Assembly (NCBI GenBank): GCA_033675265.1
Contig: JAUJYZ010001180.1
Location: 115,001 to 179,000, forward strand
Source: Actinostola sp. cb2023
Taxonomy: Eukaryota > Cnidaria > Anthozoa > Actiniaria > Actinostolidae
Direction: 5' to 3'
Length of the DNA: 64,000 nucleotides
The translations under genes and the position numbers were made by a program. The notes beneath the pieces are model-generated. The model did no database searches and had not been told where the DNA came from. It saw nothing but the letters and a program-made list of their open reading frames with translations. Below are positions 11,480-23,151 of the stretch, in pieces; the stretch's first letter is position 1; every line of letters starts with the position of its first letter.

Positions 11480-11630
11480 ACAAATAAACAACAACAACAA
11501 CAGCAGCAACAACAACCATGAACAACAACAATAGCAACAACAACAGCTGCAACAACAACAACAGCAACAACAACTGCAACAGCAACCATGTACAACAACA
11601 ACAACAACAACAACAACACTACTGAAGACT
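11480..11630. repeat. Expanded CAA/CAG trinucleotide tract
   Basis: About 150 bp of CAACAA with CAG and ATG interruptions. The homologous place in unit A (about 5,873-5,890) has only a few CAA units, so this is an expansion since the duplication. The antisense valine-rich ORF is a by-product of the repeat. Confidence 0.8.
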
Positions 11631-12116
11631 TTAATGTTGCACTAAACATATAATATAGATCTAAATGGATGTAATGTTAGATAATTAAGCAGATACTCAA
11701 ACAGTTCAACGTCCTATTAATCTCTATAATATTACAATTCTACTCAGGTTTTCTGCATTTCCTGTACATATACACTACCTCACGTACTGATTAGCAAAGC
11801 AGTCTAAACTCCGTGTAACGATCGATTTCTTACTAGAAGGGCGTAATTGCGCATGCAATCGAGTGTCTCCATGTTCTACTACAAGCGTAGTATTAGTACT
11901 TTAGCACTAGTGGAATGTTTTTCTTTGCTTCCTTAATCCTTTTCTCTCTAGGGGAAAGGTAGAAAGGAAACATCTGCTCGCAGGGTATGAGCTCATAAAT
12001 ATAGTAATCTAAAACAGTGTAGTGCATGCACGGTTATTATTGCAGTCCTTGGGATTTCTATGCAAGTCTCGAACAATATTGCATTCTGCATTACATTTCT
12101 AAGAAAAACGAGGAAC

Positions 12117-12884
12117 AATGACCCATTTCGCGGTTAATGACGTATTTCTGGGAACCCTGTGGATTAACACGGAAGCGAGGAAATTTCGGGCAACTTCCGC
12201 CGGCTTTGCCACAAAATGGCTCCTGTTTAGAGCGGCACATGACGGTATTAAATTGGAAAAGATAAAGATTAGAGGAACTGGGACATTTTTTGTTGAGATT
12301 GAAGAAGTAGATAGTCGACGTTTTGTGACAAAGGAGTATTTGTCAACTAAGAAAATACCGGTTTTACGTGAATTTCCTCTACCACACGGTGTCCAAACTG
12401 GTGACTCGGGCAAAAATCGTACGAAGAAAGAGCTGGTTGATCTTGCTTTCAACACTTACTTTTGACCTGGAAAGAATCGACAAGGACACCGAGTCGTCAT
12501 CTAGAGTTGTAAAAGAAAAGCATAAGAAGGAGAGTGGGTGTTTAACCTCTCTTTTCTTTTTTGTTCTTGGGAAAGAATCTGTTGACTCAGGTACTTTCGT
12601 TTTCTTTATAGCTTGAAATGTTACACTTTTTCACACAAGCCACCTTTTTCTTTCGCTGTTAGGGCAACCAAAGACAGCGCACGAATGGCCGAATCATGTC
12701 AAACGAGTAACAACAACTGATCTACGGTATTTTTCTATCTCTTTACGATCGTTGAGCACAGAAAAAAACCATACTGTGAATATGTTGTAAACAAAGCCGC
12801 CTGAAGTTGCCCGAAATTGCCTCGCTTCCGAGTTAATCCACAGGGTACCCAGAAATACGTCATTAACCGCGAAATGGGCCATTC
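12117..12884. mobile_element. TIR element, about 765 bp, ATGACCCATTTCGCGG ends
   Basis: The left arm starts ATGACCCATTTCGCGG and the right arm ends CCGCGAAATGGGCCAT; the arms match for about 100 bp. Unit A lacks it: near 6,645 GAGGAACAAATTGATTG runs straight through. A + strand frame (12,118-12,465, 115 codons) ends with GDSGKNRTKKELVDLA, resembling a SAP-type DNA-binding helix pair often found at the start of transposon proteins. It overlaps the arm, so translation is unproven. Confidence 0.65.
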
Positions 12885-12889
12885 ATTCA

Positions 12890-13154
12890 TTCATTCATTG
12901 ATTGATTGATTAAATATGTGATCATGAAAAGTCTTCGGGGCACTGACCTCCAAAGTTACATTGTTTTTCAAGGGAATTACACTTCCTATCAATTCCAGCG
13001 GAGTGGTGGTGGTTGGATAATACATACTTCAAAAGGAATTCCTCTGATGTGGTGTCCATCAACTTTGAAATCAACAGCTTTTAAGTTATGCATCTAGTCT
13101 ACATTACATTTTACAGGATTTAGTTTGTGGGCGTACATGTACTACTCAAGTGCA
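12890..13154 (-). pseudogene. Decayed second filamin tail of TRIM unit C, distal part
   Basis: On the minus strand, 12,990-13,090 still encodes a recognisable AVDFKVDGHHIRGIPFEV, the last strands of a filamin-type repeat, with stops on both sides. The other half of this tail is at 18,489-18,589. The two halves are separated by two TTAA-flanked elements (13,159-18,484). Confidence 0.6.
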
Positions 13155-13800
13155 TTAAGAGCAGGTGTATGAGAAAATCAAGCAAAGTTGGAAATGAAAA
13201 TTTTTCACCCACCTTGAAATTTTGTGTGCAGGTAGACCACCCAGGGGGGTGCACAAAAACACCCCATGTTGGGGTCATCAAATGCATTGTTGCCATAGCA
13301 ACGGCAATTGTTCGTTCTGGCCCATGTGCCACAAATTCAACCCAAAATGCCCTCCAGTAAAGGGTAAATGAATGAGGCTCGTTCTCCGGCGCATTTAAAC
13401 CAATTTCATTCAAATTTGTTCCACAAGCAGGGCAACGCTTCTAGTTTTAAAAATGGTCAATCACTACAATTCGCTTTGAGTATTCGCTCAGAAAATCAGC
13501 ATTTAACGAGGGACCATGTCGGCCATTTTGGTAGACATGAAAAACAGGTTAAACTCTTTGGCTGATATCTCCTAAAGTACGCTCTTCTAAGAAATGATAC
13601 TTTTATCACAGCTTCTATAGACATTGATGTTTTAAATTCTACAAAAAAGTTTTTTGGGGAAAATTATAATTTTACGGTGGGGGTTCGTACCATTTGAGGG
13701 AAATGGTCAAAATGTGAAAAATTAGTCTTGTTATAGCTCGATTATTTCACTCAGAAACTAATTTTATTTACTAAATATCACTATAAAGGCAATTCTTATT

Positions 13801-14718
13801 CATTACCAGAAATCCAAGACATTTTACTCCCGCGATATTATGACCAGCGGTCTACCTCCAGTCCGAAATTCCCTTCGAAATTTCCACGCAAAAAAACAAT
13901 TTATCAAAATAAAACTATTCTAAGTTTGTTTAGAAATACCAAGCGCTTCTGTTGAGGTGGATAGATTTAAAGATGAAGTGTTCGCTTACGCTCGGCACAG
14001 AGTACGAACGAGTCACGGAAGGCACTGAAAATTTCTATATACCACAGGAAACCCAATATATTTACTATAAGTTCAAAATTCCCGCTTTTTAGGGAAAACA
14101 TCAATCGGTGAGCTTTGGTTTACCTGTGCTGCAAACAGGCCTGGTTACTCGCTTTAAAATGGCTACCATACAACACCGATTGAGGAGAAATGGCCAACAT
14201 AATTCTTCTTTTCGAGTTCATGCATGGTCTCCACGGCCTCCTGTATACCAGATTGGATTATCGATGATTTGGGGTTTCAAAACTTGGATTTTGTCTGAAC
14301 TAAGACAATGATTTATTGAATTATTTTGGTTGTTTTGGAGAGGTTATTTCAACACGAAGCTATACGAGGCAGCGGAACATGACTTTATGTGAGTTCAGAA
14401 CATCAAAACACGATTTTAGGTAAGCCATATTTTCGAAATATGAGACATTTTATATACATTGTATGGCAATTGAAGGGCGATTTAGGACGATTTATATTTC
14501 TCAATTTGTCTGAACTTATCTTTTGAAAACCACCAAACGAATTACATTGTTTTGTTTGTAAATGAAGTCTCTCTCAGTACGAAGTGACGGACCATGACTT
14601 TTGACATCCGAAACAAAGATATTTCATGAATTGTGTTTTATCCCATACATTCTTATACAAGTACGGTAGCCATTTTTAAAGGGCATTCAGCGCGCATGGC
14701 TCGAATTTCTGGTAATGT
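13801..14718. mobile_element. 918-bp insertion in the left foldback arm, CATTACCAGAAAT ends
   Basis: The right arm reads straight through at this site (GCAATTCTTATT then ATCTCC, as reverse complement), which defines the insertion exactly. Its ends are inverted: CATTACCAGAAAT and ATTTCTGGTAATG. No clean target duplication was found. The ORF at 14,108-14,311 is not recognised. Confidence 0.7.
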
Positions 14719-15451
14719 ATCTCCTAAACACATTCAATCCAATTGTTGAAGGTCTGAAGACGCGAAGTCTGAGAAATAAATATTCATAAAAGACCTACCT
14801 TGCGAATTTGGTCACTTTTCACAATGTCGCGGTCTAATCAAGGTGATTTTACCCTGATTATTCCACATTCTTGGCCATACATGGTGCAGTCACTAACAGG
14901 CATGAAAACGCTCTAAATTACAACTTTAAGATGTCCAGATTAAGATAACCTTTGTTTATTCCGCTCACACAAACTGCACAGCTATCGACCAAGTCGTACC
15001 GAAGAGCGTAATATCATGACGATCACTTCAATCGAAGCAGGACAATCCCTCCATAGAGCTGCATATATGATCCAAGCACTTTGTTACAGACAAAGCAAAA
15101 CTCATGGTGTATCCTGATTACTGTTATGTGCTGAAATGTTGCCATTAAAACCTTTAAAACGACAGGAAAGTAGTTTCTTGTTCGTATTGTAAACACCGGA
15201 AATGTCAACCGCTGACCGGAAATGAGACCACTTCGAAACAAAATAACCACCAATAAATCAAGAAAGACTGTATTTTTATCTATCCATTGATATCAAATAT
15301 TTAAAAACTCTTTAAGTCGAAACAATAATAATTCGCCTATCTATAATAGTTTACTGAAACCCGGCCATACCAATCGATAATTCCGATAGTCGATAATATT
15401 TATTTCTCTGATATTTCTTTTGCTGAGACCCCAAACTGGACTTTGTAAATG

Positions 15452-15655
15452 TCATAGTATATAAGACGAGGTTCTATACCTTCATTTCATTCCTTTATGC
15501 ACTTTATTAACTTACTTAGCGAAAACTAGTTTCGTTTTCTCAACCTCTTCAGTTCGCTAAAGATATAACGCATTATAGTTTTAATTTCGCTAAGTAAGTG
15601 AATAAAGTGCGTAAAGGAATGAAATGAAGGTATAGAACCTCGTCTTATATACTAT
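15452..15655. repeat. Hairpin MITE, about 204 bp
   Basis: The outer arm CATAGTATATAAGACGAGG is matched by its reverse complement at the right end, and pairing continues through GGAATGAAATGAAGG. It lies in the spacer of the big foldback and has no coding capacity. Confidence 0.7.
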
Positions 15656-15658
15656 GAT

Positions 15659-15688
15659 AATATTTATTATTATTATTATTATTATTTA

Positions 15689-15720
<32 letters not shown>

Positions 15721-15722
15721 CA
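15659..15722. repeat. TTA microsatellite
   Basis: An interrupted (TTA)n tract directly after the hairpin MITE, in the foldback spacer. Confidence 0.85.
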
Positions 15723-16510
15723 TTTTCATTGATTACCATCGATTTCATATCGATCGATAATTATCGATTTTCAACGATGCTTAGAAATACTTAATGTGGA
15801 TGTGCTATATCACACAACATATTTTATTGAAGACTTGTGCCTCCCATACAGAAATCAGGGGCGTAGCTAAAAAAATTGTTGAATAAAAAAAGCAGCTTCT
15901 TTTAGAAAAAAGAAAAGGTGAAAAAAGAAGAAAAAAAGGCAAATAAAAACAAAATATTATCACGCTATGGATTGTAGGGATTAGTTAATTGTGCTTGAAA
16001 TTGGGCTTTTTCAATCATACAATTATTGGGAGTTCGTAAAATAAAGTAAAAGTTGGTAAGATATGTCTGGAAACTATTTTCAGAAGGCAGGAAATGCCAT
16101 TTCAGAGACCTATACCTAGCAGCTTGCGACTTCGCCGCTCGTCATATCAGTTGTGCCTCCCAACAATTGCATCGAACCAAAATTATAGAAGAAACAGTAG
16201 GTGCTAAATTGAGTGAAGTTAGAAGTACATAACTAGTTATGTACTTCTGGTGAAGTGTATACAATTCGTGAATTTCACAATTTTGCGTCACTCCGAAAAA
16301 ATCCTGGCTACACCCCTGGAAATTATAATATTATAGCTCAACGAACTACCTCAACGTTAACTAATAAACATGTAATAAAACTTTTACTTCAAGCGGAACT
16401 TCAACCTCAACGTAAAACGAACACTCATTATACCCCTTCACGACATAGTTTTCTACAACAGCAACGCACTAACTTTGCGGTAGATGAACTGACGACGCTC
16501 TGTTGTTCGC
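15723..16510. other. Foldback spacer, no gene seen
   Basis: AT-rich spacer sequence. It includes GAAGTACATAACTAGTTATGTACTTC, a small palindrome near 16,220, and purine-rich stretches at 15,900-15,950. No coding block is supported. Confidence 0.4.
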
Positions 16511-17825
16511 TGCAGTTGGTGCCCGGGGGGAGGGGCACTCCCATATATGGGCTATACAGGACGTGCCGCTGGACATGGTATGGTTTTTGGCCTCTCTCTC
16601 CTGAACAGGGGATATAATAGATAAAAATACGTCTTTCTTGATTTATTGGTGGGTATTTTGTTTCGAAGTGGTCTCATTTCTGGTCAGCGGTTGGCATTTC
16701 CGGTTTTTACAATACGAACAAGAAACTACTTTCCTGTCGTTTTAAAGGTTTTAATGGCAACATTTCAGCACATAACAGTAATCAGGATACACCATGCATG
16801 AGTTTTGCTTTGTCTGTAACAAAGTGCTTGGATCATATATGCAGCTCTATGGAGGGATTTTCCTGCTTCGATTGAAGTGATCGTCAATATTACGCTCTTC
16901 GGTACGACTTGGTCGATAGCTGTGCAGTTTGTGTGAGCGGAATAAACAAAGGTTATCTTAATCTGGACATCTTAAAGTTGTAATTTAGAGCTTTTTCATG
17001 CCTGTTAGTAACTGCACCATGTATGGCCAAGAATGTGGAATAATCAGGGTAAAATCACCTTGATTAGACCGACATTGTGAAAAGTGACCAAATTCGCAAG
17101 GTAGGTCTTTTATGAATATTTATTTCTCAGACTTCGCGTCTTCAGACCGTCAACAATTGGATTGAATGTGTTTAGGAGATAATAAGAATTGCCTTTATAG
17201 TGATATTTAGTAAATGAAATTAGTTTCTGAGTGAAATAATCGAGCTATAACAAGACTAATTTTTCACATTTTGACCATTTCCCTCAAATGGTACGAACCC
17301 TCACCGTAAAATTATAATTTTTCCCAAAAAACTTTTTGTAGAATTTAAAACATCAATGTCTATAGAAGCTGTGATAAAAGTATCATTTCTTAGAAGAGCG
17401 TACTTTAGGAGATATCAGCCAAAGAGTTTAACCTGTTTTTCATGTCTACCAAAATGGCCGACATGGTCCCTCGTTAAATGCTGATTTTCTGAGCGAATAC
17501 TCAAAGCGAATTGTAGTGATTGACCATTTTTAAAACTAGAAGAGTTGCCCTGCTTGTGGAACAAATTTGAATGAAATTGGTTTAAATGCGCCGGAGAACG
17601 AGCCTCATTCATTTACCCTTTACTGGAGGGCATTTTGGGTTGAATTTGTGGCACATGGGCCAGAACGAACAATTGCCGTTGCTATGGCAACAATGCATTT
17701 GATGACCCCAACATGGGGTGTTTTTGTGCACCCCCCTGGGTGGTCTACCTGCACACAAAATTTCAAGGTGGGTGAAAAATTTTCATTTCCAACTTTGCTT
17801 GATTTTCTCATACACCTGCTCTTAA

Positions 17826-18484
17826 GGCCTGGGTTTCAAAATGGCTGCCGTTTATTTGATGAGGGGGTAGTCTTTCTCCTTATCTTTGCAATCTTTTGCC
17901 TTAAAACTTTGACAAATAATATATAGCCACGACCTTAACAAAAAATTCATAACAGTTTCCATGGAAACTTGGTATGTGACCTTTGAACTCTAATTGAAAT
18001 ATAATTTTATAAAAGCCTTCTGCATTATAGTAAAGTGTTTTCATATGTCTGATATTTTTATGGATATGAATAGGGGGTAAGTCATTACTTATAATCCCAA
18101 TGAGGACGGTGAAGAAAAATATTTTTAAATGATCTTAAATTGAAAGTATCATATTTCATTTTAGCCTAAATCAGCCTTACCGATAATATTTGCAATTGTC
18201 CTCATTTGATATATATACTATAGACTAACTCTGATTCACTTGTATAACAATTTCCTGCATAGTAAAACGCTTTAATATGATGCAGGAGGCTTTTATATTA
18301 ATTATTTAAATTAGAGTTCAAAGGTCACATTCCATGTTTCCATGGAAACTGTCATGTGTAATTGTGAACATCGTGGGTATATTGTAATTGCCAAAGTGTG
18401 AAGAAGAAATATTACAAGGAGAAATAATTAGACTACCCCCTCTTGAATTGCGGCGGCCATTTTGAAAAGTTTGAGACCCAGGCC
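17826..18484. mobile_element. TTAA-flanked foldback MITE, 659 bp
   Basis: TTAA at 17,822-17,825 and 18,485-18,488 borders inverted ends GGCCTGGGTTTCAAA and TTTGAGACCCAGGCC. The left TTAA is shared with the 4.66-kb foldback, so one inserted exactly at the edge of the other. There is no transposase. Confidence 0.78.
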
Positions 18485-18488
18485 TTAA

Positions 18489-18589
18489 TGTACTTGAGTA
18501 ATAATTGCTACCCATAATTAACCATTTCCTAGCGGAGCTAACACTGTATTCCTACCGAACATCGCGGGATTAATATAATATACCGATGT
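18489..18589 (-). pseudogene. Proximal part of the decayed filamin tail, unit C
   Basis: On the minus strand this reads LAPLGNG, a stop, then LWV, a decayed copy of the LTPLGNGLW block of the large exon. The same segment follows the unit B stop codon (7,880-7,963). It continues at 13,154 beyond the TTAA insertions. Confidence 0.5.
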
Positions 18590-19270
18590 CTAAGAATTCA
18601 AAACAGTTTGGATAATGATTGGTTTGGGTAGAATACATACTTCGACAGGACTTCCCCTGATATGGTGTCCATCAACTTTGAATTCCACAACTTTTAAAAT
18701 ATGTCCCTCGTTTGCATTACATGTTACAGGATTTACTTCGTTGACGTTATTGTTATTATTTGCTACCCATAAACCATTCCCTAGCGGAGTCAACGCACTG
18801 ATGCCCATCATCAAGGGTCTAATGAAGATCCTCTTTCTATCGATGTCCGCTGGTCTACCCAACCGATTCTTGATATGCACATTAATGACATCACGACCAA
18901 ACTTATTTTTCGACCATTTCACCTCGCACTGTTCAGGATCGATAACAGCTCTGCTCTCAATGACTTTAGCAAACTTAAAAATGCCATCACTTAACAAGTC
19001 TTTATCGATTTGTAATACTTGGGGATCTTCGTCTTTCACTTCTCCGTCGAAGGATTTTGACGACAGTTGGGACAAACGCGACAGGATTTGCTTGGATATT
19101 GACAGGACCTCACTGTTGCTACCTTTGCTTAACACGTTTTCTGTGAATTTAATGGCGCTTTTCAAACCCGTCCTATGCATAGCATACGGAGCCCTGTTAG
19201 TGCCACACCGGCGTGCTTATACATTTTACATACGCGCGTAAACATTTATTTGTAGTGAGACATTTTCTCT

Positions 19271-19475
19271 TTCGGCGTGACTTATTTTTTTTCGGCGTGA
19301 CTAATTTTTTTTCCCGCGCGACTTATTTTTCGGCGTGACTTTTTTTTTTTTCGCGCGACTTATTTTTCGGCGTGACTTATTTTTTTCCCGCGCGACTTAT
19401 TTTTCGGCGTGACTTATTTTTCTCCCGCGCGACTTATTTTTCGGCGTGACTTATTTTTCGGCGTGACTTATTTTG
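19271..19475. repeat. Left subterminal repeat array of the IS3EU-like element
   Basis: About eleven copies of a 16-20-bp unit alternate between CGGCGTGACTTATTTTT and CGCGCGACTTATTTTT. The right end carries the mirror array at 24,350-24,645. Positioned just inside both ends, they are likely transposase binding sites; this is an inference. Confidence 0.85.
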
Positions 19476-19554
19476 CAGGCATGCGCACGACATATTATTA
19501 TCCCTTATAGGACTAACCGCTGTTCTTTGACATCGATGGCTCAATTAATTCAAA

Positions 19555-20628
19555 ATGGCGGCGGAGAACGACCTTCGCGACGATTTCATCGAGGAATACT
19601 TTCATATGGGCTTTACTTACAAGGAAATCATTGATTGCCTTCTTTTTAATCACCAAATACGCCTAAGTCTACGACAGCTTAAAAGAGTCTTAGCGAAAAA
19701 AAGCCTTGGACGGCGACGCTTCAGCAGTTTCAATGAGATAGTAGACGCTATACAAGAAGAGCTAAGAGGAAGTGGAAGCAGTGTTGGCTACAGAACTATG
19801 TGGCAGAAATTAGTGGTAGAGCATAAATTGTCTGTTAGAAAGGAATTTGTTCGAAACGCGCTAAGAATAATGGACCCTGAAGGGGTAGACAGGCGCTTAA
19901 AGCATAGACTCCAAAGGCGACAATATCATGCAAAGGGCCCAAACTTTATTTGGCACATTGATGGTTATGATAAACTAAAACCTTATGGTTTTTGCATTCA
20001 TGGTTGCATTGATGGTTATTCGAGAAAAATCATGTGGCTTGAGGTTGGGCGCACGAATAATCATCCAGGTGTTATAGCAAGCTATTTTCTTGACTGTGTG
20101 CAAAATGTTGGGGGTACCGCTTCTGTAATTCGAGCAGATATGGGAACAGAGAACGTTAGAATTGCTGCTATTCAACGTTATCTACGACATGAAGCAAGGG
20201 ACAGTTGGTCAGGGGAAAAAAGCTTTCTGTATGGAAGATCAGTCAGCAATCAGAGAATAGAAGCATGGTGGGCACAACTGAGACGAGGTGCTTCTGATTG
20301 GTGGATAACACATTTTAAGGATTTGAGGGACAGAGGACTCTACTGTGATGCCAATGGTGTCCATGTGGAATGTCTAATGTTTTGTTACATGGCAGTTATC
20401 CATGAGGAACTCCAAAGAGTAGCACGACTGTGGAACCTGCATCGTATTAGACCAACGAGGATCAACAGTTCTCCCCATGGTCGGCCCTATCTCTTATATC
20501 ATCATCCTGAAATGACAGGGACTGTAGATTGCAAGCATGATGTTGACATGGATGAGTTAGATGTTGCTAGAGAGATATGTGTTGTGAAGACCTTCCCATG
20601 TGTTCGTCACCTGAATTTAATGAACTAG
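19555..20628 (+). CDS. IS3EU-type transposase with integrase (DDE) core, C-terminus frameshifted
   Basis: 357 codons from an ATG in CAAAATGGCGGCGG context. Residues 9-50 look like a helix-turn-helix that would bind the ends. The integrase core shows D136 (WHIDGYDKL), D195 (IRADMGTEN) and E236 (NQRIEAWW), a D-59-D-40-E arrangement typical of rve-type transposases that cut and join DNA in the nucleus. After codon 350 the family-like C-terminus (SSPEFNELAELIM...) continues in another frame to a stop at 20,730-20,732, so one base has probably been lost near 20,600. The gene lies 80 bp inside the left subterminal array and converges on the 2A/OTU gene. The frameshift removes only a short tail; activity cannot be judged. 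Confidence 0.82.
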   Translation: MAAENDLRDDFIEEYFHMGFTYKEIIDCLLFNHQIRLSLRQLKRVLAKKSLGRRRFSSFNEIVDAIQEELRGSGSSVGYRTMWQKLVVEHKLSVRKEFVRNALRIMDPEGVDRRLKHRLQRRQYHAKGPNFIWHIDGYDKLKPYGFCIHGCIDGYSRKIMWLEVGRTNNHPGVIASYFLDCVQNVGGTASVIRADMGTENVRIAAIQRYLRHEARDSWSGEKSFLYGRSVSNQRIEAWWAQLRRGASDWWITHFKDLRDRGLYCDANGVHVECLMFCYMAVIHEELQRVARLWNLHRIRPTRINSSPHGRPYLLYHHPEMTGTVDCKHDVDMDELDVAREICVVKTFPCVRHLNLMN

Positions 20629-20732
20629 CTGAACTTATAATGACAGAAGAAGGTCTAAGAATGCCAGAAAATGGTAATGAGGCACGCAATCTTTATTTCA
20701 CTCTCATCAACGAGATAGAGAAAATGATGTAG

Positions 20733-21420
20733 CCTACTGTAGCCTTGTAAATGCACAGATTGAACACAGTTAACCAGATTGATAATATGTTGATTTAAAA
20801 CTGAAGAAATCAAAAATAGTCAGGCTCTTCTTTTTATATGATTTTGGAACAAGATGATTATAAAAATAAAAAAAATAAATGTCAACAACATTTCTCAAAT
20901 TTCTGGTTTTTTTTCCTCAAGTTAAAAACTGGCAGCCCAAGCCCTAGGGGGTTAGGGACAGTTTCAAATAACTCTGCAAGAATCTGTGGGTGTCATGTAT
21001 TGGGCTTCCTGTGGATGCGTTGCCTGTGTTGTAGTAAGCATGGTTACTTGTAAGATGGTGGACAAATAAACACACTGTTAGAATCCAGTTAAATCTCCAT
21101 CCAACATTAAAGTGGGGTAATGAAAATGAACCCCAATAGGGTGGACATACATGACCTCAAAGCACAACATGACAGATCAATTATATGCTTACATCTACCT
21201 CACATTGTCCTCATATATCAAGCTTTGAAAAAGACTGTTGAATACTGCATGCATACTGAATAGTGCATAGTGAATAGCAACTGATGTCACTGTGGCAGAT
21301 AATAACAAACTAGACCCTGTCGGCAGGGTTCACTCGTGCCCTGGTGGGAATGCTTTGGATCACCCAAGTTAGTTGAATTGGAATCCCTGTATATTCTATG
21401 TGGGGAGGGCAAGGGGAGAA
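20733..21420. other. IS3EU interior, 3' of transposase
   Basis: AT-rich, with no coding support. GGCAGCCCAAGCCCTAGG at about 20,931 and TTGGGCTTCCTGTGG at about 21,000 resemble the tips of the CACAGG MITE family, so a decayed small element may lie between them. Confidence 0.4.
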
Positions 21421-21429
21421 GACCGGGGC

Positions 21430-21540
21430 CTAGTATCTTCATCAAGTATATATGTATTGGAACCATTTATATACAAACATTTATCTTTCTATCAATCGAT
21501 GTGGGACATTATCAAATCCAAAACCGTCACTAAAAATAAA
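21430..21540. repeat. Left inverted repeat flanking the 2A/OTU cassette
   Basis: The segment with CTAGTATCT, TGTATTGGAACCATTTATA and CGATGTGGGACATTATC is found inverted at 23,152-23,265, and part of it again at 23,305-23,375. The two sides bracket the 2A/OTU gene inside the larger element. Confidence 0.6.
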
Positions 21541-21663
21541 GTCAAAATCAAATCAAATCAGATTATAGGGCAAATGGAATGTATTTACACAATGATATTG
21601 TCAAAGCTGGTGTGTGTCTAGCTAGCGGCGTCAGAGCGAAAGCATATATCATGGAGTCTTGTA

Positions 21664-22712
21664 CTACTGAATTGTCTCGCACATGCGCATAACAGTGAAT
21701 GCTGCAAAGCCCTCATTTGATTCTGTAATACGGATGGTAAGATTCATAGCATCTGCAACTGCTTGTATGATTAGTGCATCACACCATGTACCTTGTCGAG
21801 ACATATTAGATATGTACTTTACCCATGAGTAAGCTGTATTACTCTCCGGCAATAAACCTTTCTGGATTATTTCTCATGTATTGAACACCAGTAGTACGTA
21901 CATCCATGTGATAGTTGGTTTCACCATATAATTGATGTGATACTGTTCTAAAAAAACAATCACCTGCACCGCCAAATAACATCTATTGATCTTAAACCTT
22001 GCTCGGTTAATCTAGACTGTAATAACACCATTGGGGGAATTCTTGGCACTGTATTATTTGCATTGGAAACTGGGCCTGGGTTTACTTCAATGTCACCTGA
22101 AATCAGTAACTTTCTCCTTGAAATACAATACCTCTGATCCTGTTTATTGCATATTGGATAACAATCAACAATAATAGTAACTAAGATTTTTGATATTTTA
22201 TGCTTGGCTCTTCTTGATTGACTAAGATAATTATTATCATATTTCTGACTTACTTCTCTCCTCATATCATAAGATACAGAAGTACAACCAACGGCAACAA
22301 CACTTTTGGCATGACAGTTTTGTAGATTTGAGTGTTTCAATAACTTTGATTTTTGATAACAATGGTTCATTTGTTTACTGTTTGTTTCATAGTATAACTT
22401 TGATTTTTGATAACATTGGTTCATTTGATACTTGTTTGTTTCATTATACCTTTGCAATTCGACCGTACTTGTGGTCTCTTCGTTATTTGCTGCTGGGACA
22501 GCTCCCTCACGAATGGAAGGGGTGGCGACCATATATTTGCTGGTCTCTTCGTTATTTGCTGCTACAACAGCTCCCTCACGAATGGAAGGGGTGGCGATCT
22601 CAAATTTGAAGATCTTCTCGTCTTCAACACTTAACTTAACACTCCGACGAGTACATATCAAGAAATCCCCCATTAAAGTGTGCTGTTTCTCGGCCAGCTT
22701 TCCTATGTCCAT
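21664..22712 (-). pseudogene. 2A-like peptide fused to OTU-type cysteine protease domain (frameshifted)
   Basis: The frame from 22,712 gives 245 sensible residues. It holds two copies of a VATPSIREGAV...NNEET block, two copies of a QMN-CYQKSKL block, and a 2A-like LLISGDIEVNPGP at 202-214, which in other proteins makes the ribosome skip before the last Pro. It then passes, with two one-base frame changes near 21,970 and 21,860, into GGAGDCFFRTVSHQLYG, NPERFI, ESNTAYSWVKYISNMS and GTWCDALIIQAVADAMN, the order of an OTU deubiquitinase-like domain with its catalytic Cys. The usual C-terminal His region is missing, so the fold is incomplete. Without the frameshifts, translation would release the N-terminal part from the OTU part. 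It converges with the transposase. It may be cargo of the transposon or of a nested element. Confidence 0.68.
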
Positions 22713-23151
22713 ATTTGGGCAATGTACTTACCATATTAGGAAACCCTGTAAATATTTTTCGCTTAAAAGTACGATTTTTATCGAAAAATCCATCCAAACT
22801 TACAGCAAATCGAGTAAATGAATGTAAACATTGTCCTCCATTTTGTAACACGGCCAAAAAGACTGGGAAACCTAACACAGGGTGACCGGTAAACTCGTGC
22901 CCAGTCCCCGTAGCTGGTCTACGTAAAAAGCACAGATTTCTTGATATGAAAAGTGCAAGATTTTGCTCGTAGAATTCCACACGAATCGTTGATGTCTTCT
23001 TCCACATGTCTAAAATCCAAAATGGCCGTCGTCTTGTACTTCTGAGCATGTGCACCATGTGCTAACCGCAAGGGATGCTGGATACCTGTGGTATGTAAAT
23101 TTCGTGGCAGCTACCGGTCTGTGGCAAATGTTTGGGGTCTGGGTTCGAGTA

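Larger units (their letters stand above)
13159..17821. mobile_element. Large foldback element, 4.66 kb, TTAA target
   Basis: TTAA (13,155-13,158 and 17,822-17,825) flanks arms starting GAGCAGGTGTATGAG. The arms are near-identical inverted copies of about 1.2 kb: 13,159-13,800 plus 14,719-15,275, against 16,620-17,821. The left arm alone carries a 918-bp insertion. The spacer holds a 204-bp hairpin, a TTA microsatellite and a dispersed repeat. The arm ORFs seen on both strands are mirror images and have no known domain. TTAA targeting fits piggyBac or Kolobok types; no transposase was found. Confidence 0.75.

Noticed and set aside
12099..12455. Minus-strand ORF of 118 codons
   Set aside because: Antisense to the more protein-like + strand frame of the TIR element and not conserved in other units.
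18615..19241. Plus-strand ORF of 208 codons
   Set aside because: Antisense to the TRIM unit C exon and runs into the transposon end.
22328..22821. Plus-strand ORFs with repeated VSSLFAATTAPSRMEG-like segments
   Set aside because: Shadows of the duplicated blocks of the 2A/OTU gene on the other strand.
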